Below the pieces are notes generated by a model. That model made no database searches. It worked only from the letters and a program-made list of their open reading frames with translations, and was not told the origin of the DNA. This document shows, one piece after another, positions 55,496 to 64,000 of a stretch of DNA of 64,000 nucleotides. The DNA comes from Zopfochytrium polystomum (Eukaryota; Chytridiomycota; Chytridiomycetes; Chytridiales; Chytridiaceae): the NCBI GenBank assembly GCA_025765615.1, contig JAIVFJ010000226.1:1-64000 (forward strand), given 5' to 3'. The translations under genes were made by a program, and so were the position numbers. How positions within the stretch are numbered: the first letter of the stretch is position 1; every line of letters starts with the position of its first letter.

Positions 55496-55610
55496 AGTTG
55501 AAAGGGAGACGCCTTTTGTCACTGCGAGGGGTATGTGACTGTTTTCTTTTGGTGGAAAACGCTGGTCGCAAGCATTTATTTGGCCTGTTCGACTGAAGGG
55601 CAAGAAAAGG
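55496..55610. repeat. Copy of the transposon's left flank (empty site)
   Basis: GTTGAAAGGGAGACGCCTTT through TTCGACTGAAGGGCAAGAAAA matches 49459-49550 joined directly to 52724-52738, without the 3.2-kb element between. Confidence 0.8.
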
Positions 55611-55634
55611 GAAAAAAAAAAAAAAAAAAAAAAA

Positions 55635-56217
55635 GGAAACGGCTATTTACAGACTCCCCCTGACTAGGACTAGATGGGAGACCCCATTGAACTACCTTTC
55701 CAGGATTTCACTTTCATTGATGTTATTTCATTTCTGCTAAGAGATAAGCTTTTGGACCGGCTCTGCTGATGCCGGTGGCTCTCAACCAATCACCCTTTCC
55801 ACTACTGCTGCGTCAATAATGCTGGTGTTGATCTGGTGTTGATTGCTGGCAGTGATCTCACCAATGCTGATGGAGCCACCGATCCAGCTTGAGCAATAAT
55901 TTCGGGCACGTTCATCTATCTCTGACAGGGAGTTTCCTCTGCTTAGACGTGTTTGGCCATCCACGAACCTGCGCTGTTTCTGGGTTGAAAATATCCTGCC
56001 CTGTGGGACGTCCAATGGTTCCCTGCGACTGATCTAGCAGGCGCTGTTTTGCTGCTGCTGGAAGCGCAACAGCAGTCGACATGAAGTGGGCAAGTTACAC
56101 ATTGAGCGAGGACACAGCGGTTGGGAAGTCGGTATCAACTGCGGCTTGTTGGATACGGATGCGATGTTGATTTTGTCTGTCCTTATGCGAGGAGCAGGTG
56201 GTTCGCGGGGCCGTTCC

Positions 56218-56261
<44 letters not shown>
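55635..56261 (+). mobile_element. Possible retroposed insertion with poly(A) tail
   Basis: About 584 bases plus a 43-base A run (56219-56261) interrupt sequence that is continuous at 52735-52760. Both sides read A(n)GGAA, a candidate target duplication. The body (for example a minus-strand frame with SWIGGSISIGEITASNQHQI) is not recognised. Poly(A) expansion with an unrelated insertion is the alternative. Confidence 0.4.
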
Positions 56262-56263
<2 letters not shown>

Positions 56264-56367
56264 AAGAGCCACTGAACAAAATGGACCAAATCGATGACCT
56301 TGTGCCAAAACTGTGTGTGTACCAGCAAACGGCGTCTAAATCCCCACCAACGCGACCAACGCTTCAG

Positions 56368-56439
56368 TAGCAGCAGAACGTTTCGATCCTTCGGCCTTTG
56401 GGTTATGAGCCCAACGTGCTTCCACTACACTACGCTGCG
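56368..56439 (-). tRNA. tRNA-Met (CAT), initiator-like, possibly a pseudogene
   Basis: A 72-nt cloverleaf reads on the minus strand: D stem GTGT/GCAC with loop AGTGGAA, anticodon arm TTGGG-CTCATAA-CCCAA, and T loop ATCGAAA, the eukaryotic initiator form. Length 72 also fits initiator tRNA, and there is no intron. Two pairs are off: the first acceptor pair (C against T) and one T-stem pair (G against G). It could be a functional variant or a decaying copy. Confidence 0.7.
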
Positions 56440-56619
56440 TGTGTAGTTCCTCTCACATGCAATGCTACTTCGCTCCTCCGGCCTGGCAAGCAACGTCTAG
56501 CCTGTCCATCGAGTGCTGTACTTTTTTCTTTTTTGTTCTCGGAGAGGTACAGCTGGACACACTCTTGTGCGAAAGTCGTTGTACGAGCTTGAGGCTGTAT
56601 TGGCAAGCGAACAAAAAAC

Positions 56620-57339
56620 TCACTTTCTTGTCCTCTTCACTACGTTTCCTCCCCTCCACCACTCGACGACCGCAAGGTGTCCGTTGCTTTGCGCCCCTTC
56701 GATCGCGTTCAGGGTGTACTTCAACGGAAGCCCGCTGTCGCTCCACCACTTAAGGACCGCCAAATGCCCGTTCGCGCTTGCAGAATCCATCGCAGCCACC
56801 GAGTATCTAAGACCCAGCCCACTGTCCTTCCACCACTGAAGGGCCCCGACCCGCCCTGACGAACTCGCTCCATCCACCGCATGGTAGGTATAATTGAACG
56901 GGAGGCCGCTGTCTCGCCACCACTGCAGCACCTCGATAGCTCCGGCTACGCTGGCGTCGTGAAGTGCGTGGATCGTGTACTTTAGCGGCAGCCCGCTGTC
57001 CTTCCACCACTGCAACACCGTCACCCGCCCGCATCTCGTCGCCTCGTCCATCGCTTCTACGGTGTATGCCACCACGGTGTACTGTTTTGGTGGCATCTCG
57101 GCCTGCAGCTTGCACAGCACGAAATCGAGGAGGCCAGGGTCGCCTTTGCCGCTGGCGCGGTCGAGAGATCTGTAGCTGTAGAATTTGAAGGCGGCCGCTT
57201 GGATCTCGCGGAGGCGGAACAAGGTCGCCAGGCGGAAGCGGTGCTCGGCAAGGGCGAGGAATGTGCAGATCTCGGCGGCTACATGGGGCGGCAGGACGAT
57301 CGCAGTCGCCATCGCCGTCTCTGTTGCCTGAGCTCCCAT
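56620..57339 (-). CDS. Ankyrin-like LQWWKDSGL-repeat protein, short form
   Basis: A complete single-exon ORF of 239 aa from ATG 57339. The N-terminal cap VLPPHVAAEICTFLALAEHR, FRLATLFRL matches the proteins at 47956 and 57565 and looks F-box-like. After a helical linker come five repeats of about 29 residues, VLQWWKDSGLPLKYTIHALH-type, the last degenerate (VVEWWRGGNVVKRTRK). Likely an intracellular protein-binding module. It has no intron where the 47956 gene has one, and half as many repeats. Confidence 0.85.
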   Translation of the reverse strand: MGAQATETAMATAIVLPPHVAAEICTFLALAEHRFRLATLFRLREIQAAAFKFYSYRSLDRASGKGDPGLLDFVLCKLQAEMPPKQYTVVAYTVEAMDEATRCGRVTVLQWWKDSGLPLKYTIHALHDASVAGAIEVLQWWRDSGLPFNYTYHAVDGASSSGRVGALQWWKDSGLGLRYSVAAMDSASANGHLAVLKWWSDSGLPLKYTLNAIEGAQSNGHLAVVEWWRGGNVVKRTRK

Positions 57340-57564
57340 CGACGACGTCGCAACGGTTTTGGGTGGGAATGGCTGTTTTTTTTTTCCGGCTCCGTCGGAA
57401 AGAAAATAGCAAGCGTCATCGAGTCGTTATGCGCTGCACTACCTACATTACTCCTACGACTCGAACGGGAAAAGGCAGTGAAAGAGTGGCCGATCCGAAT
57501 GAGATGCCGAACTGCTTCCGTTTATTCCGATCTAACGTCAGATCTTTACGCGTGTTGCGGAGTC

Positions 57565-57816
57565 TCATCGATTCTTCTCCTTGCTCTCCCATAGCTTCCA
57601 AACCGATGGCCGAGGACGCGGTGGAAAGCACTCCGCTTGGACGTCGCGGTTGTGGAGGAGAGTGGCGAGGTGGAAGTGGTCTCGGGCAAGGGCGAAGTGG
57701 TGTAAGATCTCTTCGGCGACGTGGATCGGAAGAGTGATTCCTGCACGGGGACTGTTGATCGTGACCGCGTGTTGCTTGCGGCAACGGGACCGAGGAGGGA
57801 CAGGGGCCATTGGCAT
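57565..57816 (-). pseudogene. N-terminal cap fragment of the LQWWKDSGL-repeat family
   Basis: An 83-codon ORF from ATG 57816 carries ITLPIHVAEEILHHFALARD and HLATLLHNRDVQAECF, the cap of the two full proteins, and stops (KEKNR) before any repeat unit. Either a truncated copy or a free cap protein. It lies upstream of, and in the same orientation as, the full copy at 56620. Confidence 0.6.
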
Positions 57817-58012
57817 TGCGCTACACAAAAAATGGCTGTTTGAGACCACGGGGCGAAAACTCAGGGAAGGATATATGCACGTAGCCAAAAAGCGAACAAC
57901 GAGTAATAACGAAGTAATGTTGGATGCCGCACGGCGAAGGATTACTGTCGACGCGACAAAGTCCTCAATCTCGCGATACCCAGGAGAAAAGCCAGAGGGT
58001 GTTCTCACCTGA

Positions 58013-58110
58013 TCACTCAGCTCCTCCCGCTTCACTTGAGCGTGTGGACTGCGTTTTTGTCCGAAAAGCGGACCTTGCGGATTTGCTTTCGTAGATCCTT
58101 TGGCTGCGCG
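58013..58110 (-). pseudogene. Fragment with RVxF-like motif, locus 3 (frame-broken)
   Basis: QPKDLRKQIRKVRFSDKNAV then HTLK and stop. One base off, the next frame continues KREELSDQ up to a GTGAGA donor-like site. KVRFSDK closely resembles the PP1-docking motif of GADD34-type regulators. Confidence 0.4.
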
Positions 58111-58120
58111 GGGGGTTTTC

Positions 58121-59601
58121 CAGGCGGACGGGGGTGACAGCGGGGACGAGGAGGAGTAAGCTAGTCGGTAGTTGTTGGGGATACAGCGTTGCGAGTGAGC
58201 AAATACAAGTTTGAATGAAGTTAAGCAAGGCTTACGTCTTTGTAGAGGTTGTACAGTCGCCACGACATTTCGGAGCTGTCCGACTGACAACTGACAGGGT
58301 TTGCAGTCAAAAAGGGGGAACCTCACGGAGGCGCCTTGCACACACTCAAATGCATACGTACCCCTTCTAGACAGACAAATTCAAACGAAGTTTACCAACG
58401 TACCGTTGCCAGCGCGTTCTAAGAACCAGCCATTTAGTTCCCCATCGCTGTAATTGAGTAGACAACCGCTAATTGGTGCCTGTTTTAGCTCGGGGAATCG
58501 GTGTGATTACCCTCTGTACTCACACTCTCCTACTCTGGCTGCGGAGAGCAAGCCCACGACTTGGCCGAGAGACAAACGCTGTGAGACCCGAAATTTTTTT
58601 TTTTTTTTTTTTCTCAACCCAAACGCCGAGAGTCCGAAAGCCGTCGGAAAAAATCATTCATCTATCTTTTTCTTCATCCGCAGGCTTCCGCCTTCAGCTT
58701 ATCGTCATTTCTGCCTTTTTATCTGATTCGTGGCTTCAGCACAGCCGAGAGACGCAGAGATTGAAGAGAAGTGCGAGACCCATTTACCTCCCGAGTACAG
58801 GAATGGTATTTCTTTTAGACAAAGTCGGATATTCGAATATCTGACATTTGTTTTGATAAAAGAAGTCGAGGGTGGCTCTTTTCTTTTCTTTTGAGTCAAT
58901 CATAGTCGCTCTTGCCGAAAGGAGCAGAGAAGGGCTGAACAACGGGTGGAGCTTATCGGACTGAGGTGGAAAGCGTTGCGGGCGGACCGCGGTCCTGTCC
59001 AATAAGCGTCCCTCTCTGCGTTTCGTACGGGGAACCCCCGGGGGGTGTAAGGAGTGGAGCATATAATGGTTGATTTGATGTTGGTCTAAGTGCATGAGTG
59101 AGGTGAGCGAGTCAAAGGAAGCACAGTGGATTGATTGGTTTTAATGAAACGTGGGTCAGGGGGAAGAGGACGCGGTCGCGTGGGATATCAACCCGCGAAA
59201 CGAGGAAGGCGGGGGGGGGCCGCCAGTCGAGGTAAGCTTGCTTGCTAGCGGTCTGCAAACAAAGAAGGAAAAACTTGCGATCCGCATTCTTCCCTTTCGG
59301 CATCTGTTTGGAGTGTCCCGCTTGCTTGCTTCGCCCTTTGGCCTTTTCTGTCTTTCGCTCTGTCTCCCTCCCGCTCCTTCTGCCTCCAAGTCCGCAATTC
59401 TTCCAGTATTAATTCAAATAGGTCACAGGTCGGAGTGGCAGAGCAGAGAGGAGAGAGAAAGAGGGAGGGAGAGAGACAGATAGAGTGCTTTCTTTGCGGA
59501 CACTCCTCTTGACGGTTCCGCCTGGATTGGCCAGACACAAAAACACAGACTCTGAGGCTGAGCAGCAAAAGGATTGGAAGCGATAGCGCCAGACCGAGAC
59601 G

Positions 59602-59650
<49 letters not shown>

Positions 59651-59975
59651 TGTGTGTGTGTGTGTGAGACAAAAGACACAAAGGCTTAATTCAGGAAATC
59701 AGGTTGACTCGCATGCGAACTGTGTCCGCGGTTGGGAAATGTACTCAGCCGCGGTTCCCGCCTGTCCGCACACTTCGAATCCTCCACACACACACACACA
59801 CACACACACTCTCTCTCTCTCTCTCTCTCTCTCCCTCTCTCTCTGTCTCTGTCTCTGTCTCCTCTTCTAGTATATATGGCGGCTGCACAGCCCTCCCTGC
59901 CTCGGAACAACATTTTTTTCCCACACACACGAACTCTCTTGATCGCTCAGGCTCCCATTCCCGTCTTCCCATACC
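58121..59975. other. Intergenic region upstream of the 13-exon gene
   Basis: No gene is supported. It holds a T run at 58588-58612, a GA tract at 59604-59649 with GT units after it, and a CA tract followed by a CT tract at about 59786-59834. TATATATGG (59872) lies about 100 bases ahead of the ATG and may be the TATA box. Confidence 0.55.
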
Positions 59976-62900
59976 ATGGGGTCGCCAACCGCAACCCGCC
60001 CGGCGTCAACGCCGCACCGCAGCCACGTTCTTCTTCTCCCAATCCTCCTCCTCCTCTTCCACCTCCTCATTCTCCTCCCAAACAAACACATCCTCGCAAC
60101 GCCCATCCCTCGCCGCGACACAGACCTCCGTCGACGCGACCCGATCAGCATCGCCAGACGCAGCGGCGGAAGCACCGTCGTCACCATTGCCACACCGCCC
60201 TTCGTCTCGACACCGCCCGAAAACCACCTTACCTCGCATCTGGTCCGCCGCGCCCGTGTCGAGGTCGACAAAAAGACCGGGCAGCCAAACGAGCCCGTTC
60301 AGACCGCCGGTGACCGCTTCGAGACCGGAAAGCTCGGCAACTCGCGCTTCAATGCGGCAAAGGCTGGATTGAAGGAGGTGTGTGCGTGTGTGATTGGGTT
60401 TAAGTTTGCGGTTAGGTTTGAGAACGTGCGTATGAAGACTCTGTGAGTGAGTGAGTTAGAGAATGTTCGTAGGTGCTGGAAAATCACTCCCGTCGCGAGG
60501 AAATCCTTTCTTACTCAACTTCTTGTTCGTCTAACTCACCGCTTCAACTCCAAACCAGACTGCGTACATGGCGCAGCTCGACGGCACCGATGCCGCAGTC
60601 GCCTTTGGCGCGTCGACCGCCGGTGCAGCAATAAGAGCAGTTGCCGGCAAGACTGGTTAGTGGGTGTAGAAGCTGTACGCGAGCCTCAGGATGAGAGAAA
60701 ACAAGTTGCTTTTCCCAAAGGTAACCATACCCCACCTTTTGTTACACACCAGCCGGAAAAGCAGCCGCGATCGCCATTGGTGCAACTGCAAGCGCATGCA
60801 TCGACTGTGTCAAGGCCGTGGTGCAGAAGAAGAGCGCAAAGGGTATAAAGGGAGCGAAGTTCCTTCCTTTCTTTTCTATTTGTTCTGTTCCTGACATTCG
60901 CCTTTTTGTCAGACATTGCCAAGCAAACCTTGGCCGGCGCGATGCAGGGCACGGCGCTGCAGCTGGATTCGGGCAGTTGAGTGACCACGATCGACACCCT
61001 AACGCTTGAAATTCACACGCACTCTCACATCGACGCAAAGACCACGCGCGTGTCCCCATGTTTTCCGCCGCCTGGGACCTTCGCCAGGGCAAGTCGCTTA
61101 AGAGTTGAGTGTCTCACTTTCCGCCTTTTCTGGCCGCTCGCTCGCCTGTTTCTTTTTAGCCTGTTCGTCTCACAAAAACTCTTTTTCCCCTCCCCCGAAC
61201 AAACCCAACAAACAAAGCCGCCGCAAACACCGCCGCAAACGCCGCTGATGCTGACTGGGTCAAGCAGGCCGCCGCGAATCCGCTGGGTCGGTACACACCC
61301 TAACCAGCCCATGAGCCCCCCTTTTTTTTTTTCCTGATGCGCCTCTCCTCCCACCCCCCACTGTCTATCCCCTCAAACCTTTTCAGAAAAGGTTCAAAAA
61401 GCCAAGATGGAAGATGCCAAAAAGAACGGCAACGCACCCGCCGAAGCGCCAAAGTCGAAAATGCAAAAGGCTGGCTCTGTCGCGAAAACCATCGGGAAAC
61501 TGGTGCGCGCCCACCTCCTCCCTTTCCCTACGAACAACATTTCACGGATACTTTGCAAACCCAATTTTTTTTATCATTGTACGCAGGGCGTCAAGACCGG
61601 CTACGCCATCGCGAACAAGGCGGTCCCCGTCGCCGTCGCCGGTGCTGTCACCGCCGCCGCTGGACCCATCGGTAAGTGGCGAAAGAAGACGTCGAGAAAA
61701 TCACGTAAAAATAATCCTCCCTCTTCCCGCATCCACCTAAAAAAAAACTATTAGCTGGCTGTGCCGCCGGACTTTGCACCGCTGCCGCGATGGGAGCCGC
61801 GCATGGCGTCGTCAGCAGCGCCCTCAAGGGCGAGAGCCCAAAGAGTTGAGTAGTGATTGGCTGAGCGGGCGTATGTTTGTGTTTCGGAAATCGCTGACAC
61901 ATTGTCATTTTATAACCAGAGATGCTCAAAAACGGGGTTGCGGTCGCCACTCAGCAGGTCGCGTCGTGGGTCCCAGGCGGACGTGAGTTTGACTCCTCTT
62001 TGCCTCATTGTTGCTATGGCCTCTATGGTCGGCTTCGTGCTCCTTTGTCTGACCAAACCAAACCGCACACACCGGGGGAAAAACACAAAAAATATAGGCG
62101 CCATCCACTATGGAGTGCATGCCGCTGGCAACTCGCTGGCTGACGGCAAGGGCATGGCAGGTAGGCCGGGCGCGCAACCAATTTTAATTCATTCACCCTT
62201 GCGCTCTTATTTCCGTATGGGAGGAAAAGACTTCGCGTTTTCGGGCCAAACTTCGTGTGCTTCGCGCTCCCCTTCTGACAATACCAACAAAAACAAAAAA
62301 AAAAAAAAAAAATCAACACCTAGCGGCGGTACAGAACGGCGTTGCGGGCTATGCGGGAATGGCGGCGAGCGGCGCTGTGAAACGCATCGGTGCTACGCGT
62401 AAGTACTCTTATTGGGAGGTCGAGTCCGCCGCGACCTCGTAGGCCTGAATGTTCGTCTTCCTTTCATCTTTTTGCTCCCCTCTCATCTTAACAAATGATA
62501 CCTTCGTCTTCACCCCCCCCCAGCCATGACCGGCGCCATGGTGATGGACACAGTCCAGTCCGCGATCAACGGTGTCGCAAACACGATCAAGGGCGACCCC
62601 AATCTGTCCAAGAACGGCAAGAAGCTGCAGGCGGCGGGCAAGTACGCCGGCAACACCGGCAACGTCATTAAAACCATCCAGGGCAAAATTGTGGCCAAGA
62701 AGATCGACGGCGGCCGGGCTGACGCCGGGGCGAAGAAGAACTTGGCCGTCGCGCAGGGCAGCGCGAAGGGCAACTTGGCGGTCGCCTCTGGCGCCGCGAA
62801 GAAGGACTTGGCTGCGGGGCAAGGCGCCGCGAGCAGGATCGCGGCTCCCGCAAAGGGCGCCGCGGCGAAGAACGGCGCCGCGGCCGCCGCGGCCGCCGAC

Positions 62901-63554
62901 GCTGGGTATAAACGTGTTCAGCAGGGCGTAAAGGGCGCCGGACCGACGCCGAGCGGGCCCCAGTTCAAAACGCCGGACTCTCTCAAGCCCGGCGCAAAGA
63001 CCAACCTGCAGTTTAAAACTCCAGACTCGCTCAAGCCCGGCGCAAAGACCAGCCTGCAGTTTAAAACCCCAGACTCGCTCAAGCCCGGCGCAAAGACGAA
63101 TCTTAAGTCGAGCGCCCCGGACACGTCTAAGAAGGGCGTTGGCGGGATCGCGCAGCCATCGGCCGCGGCGGCGAAAAAGACCCTTGGGAGGTCCCCCCCG
63201 GCCACCAAAGAAAACGCTGGGTCGGTCGCCGCCCGTGCCACGCTCAAGGCCGCCGGAAATAAGGCTGTGGCCGTCGGCAGGCTGAAGGGCGCAGGGGCCG
63301 ACGCAAAATCGCCGAAGGCCGCCGGCGCCGCGGGAGGCGAGACAGCTGCAACAACCGCGAAAAAGGGGCTGTCCCGTTCGTCGTCCGCCCCGGCAAAGCC
63401 CGGCGGCACCACGGGAAAAGCGCCGGGAGCAACGAAGGAGCTGTCCCGCTTGGCTTCCGTCCCAAAGCCTGCTTCTCCTGCGAAAGCGGCAGCCCCTGCG
63501 AAGGTGGCGGCACCTGCGAAGGCAGCGACACCTGCGAAGCGTGGCAAAAAGTGA
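59976..63554 (+). CDS. Secreted Ala/Gly-rich protein encoded by 13 mostly symmetric exons
   Basis: Exons: 59976-60377, 60559-60655, 60753-60842, 60913-60975, 61041-61103, 61218-61286, 61387-61502, 61587-61671, 61755-61844, 61920-61982, 62098-62160, 62324-62398 and 62524-63554, giving 768 aa. The N-terminus has a hydrophobic signal sequence (HVLLLPILLLLFHLLILLP) and dibasic sites (PRRD, RRRD, RRSGG) as in propeptides. Exons 2-12 each encode a small-residue helix such as DIAKQTLAGAMQGTALQ, GVKTGYAIANKAVPVAVAGA, AIHYGVHAAGNSLADGKG and VQNGVAGYAGMAASGAV. Nine of these introns are phase 1, and four exons are exactly 63 nt. The last exon is a basic Lys/Ala/Pro tail with three 16-residue repeats. 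Exon 5 is the least certain. The family is unknown; a self-assembling wall or surface protein is a guess. Confidence 0.78.
62961..63104 (+). repeat. Three 48-bp in-frame tandem repeats
   Basis: Units at 62961, 63009 and 63057 each encode QFKTPDSLKPGAKTNL, or S for N in the second. Base differences are mostly silent. Confidence 0.95.
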
Positions 63555-64000
63555 ACTGTATCGACCATTTTGAGCAAGCGGGACGGACGATGAAGGGATT
63601 TCTTGGAGGAACTGGACAAAATTAGCATTCTCTATTTCGTTGTATCCCCTCTTCATTCCGTTCTATCTATCTCCTTTCTTCCCCCTTCAACCTGTCAGCC
63701 TTTTCTCAACCACTACGAAAAAGGCATGCACTCCATCCTCACATTATTACTTTTTTTTTTTGTTCTTTTCCCGGTTCGATTTCTATGGCCTTCCTTCCCC
63801 TTGTCGCACGTTTTCTTGAGCACCAATTTTTTATCAACTTCGTGTGGCTGTTGCAGAGATCAGTAATACCGCGTGCGAGCAGTGATGGCGTTCAATGACT
63901 TGATTTTGGAACTCCAGGTGAAATTTCGAGGATCAACAAATCCTGCGATTCTAAAGCAAAGGCTCGTGAGGACTCAGTGCGCGCTTCAAAGCAGGCGGTT
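63555..64000. other. 3' flank at the window end
   Basis: Pyrimidine-rich 3' sequence with a T run near 63753. No gene start is recognised before the edge. Confidence 0.5.

Noticed and set aside
1..64000. CRISPR arrays, bacterial operons, ribosome binding sites
   Set aside because: Introns, TATA boxes and a eukaryotic initiator-type tRNA show nuclear DNA; the tandem repeats found have no uniform repeat-spacer structure.

Overview
This 64 kb window is nuclear DNA from a fungus, most likely an early-diverging, chytrid-like one. Nearly every gene is split by short GT-AG introns of about 35-160 nt. There are poly(A/T) runs and CA, CT and GA microsatellites, a laccase array, a P450, a U-box protein, a eukaryotic initiator-type tRNA, a Tc1/mariner-type transposon, and proteins built from 29-residue LQWWKDSGL repeats. 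The last are, to my knowledge, typical of chytrid genomes; the lineage call is inference.

Layout. 1-12522 (+): four tandem asco-laccase-like multicopper oxidase copies. Copy 1 is cut by the window edge and wrecked, copy 2 has five single-base insertions, and copies 3 and 4 are intact (555 aa each, four exons with identical exon lengths). Copies 1 and 3 resemble each other, as do copies 2 and 4, so the array looks like a duplicated two-gene unit. The three visible promoters share a GCCAAG-type element and a TATA box. 12952-25696: a five-exon unknown gene, two paralogous polytopic membrane proteins (16212-17843 and 23184-24753, both minus) with a decayed third copy between them, an NAD(P)-binding protein, and relics of a second membrane family marked by VHFNTTVQ. 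25697-29739: a U-box protein with hydrophobic segments and a CCHC zinc-knuckle protein. 29740-45900: gene-poor, repeat-rich DNA holding an acidic disordered protein, a Cys-rich secreted protein, a single-pass membrane protein whose 5' end is tandemly duplicated, an LRR-like gene with a frameshift, and more VHFNTTVQ-family relics. 45909-49271: a P450 and an ankyrin-like repeat protein. 49553-52721: a TA-flanked transposon with about 150-bp inverted repeats and two opposed, damaged genes. 53239-58120: a signal-anchor protein, a paralogous copy of the transposon flank (empty site) carrying a retroposon-like insertion, an initiator tRNA-Met-like gene, two more repeat-family genes and motif relics. 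59976-63554: a 13-exon gene for a secreted Ala/Gly-rich protein with several symmetric 63-nt exons.

Functional reading. Secreted oxidation (laccases, possibly the P450) and secreted or membrane surface proteins dominate. Much of the window is repeat-driven family expansion and decay. Exon models were joined by hand, requiring GT-AG borders and matching phase; no transcript data were available.
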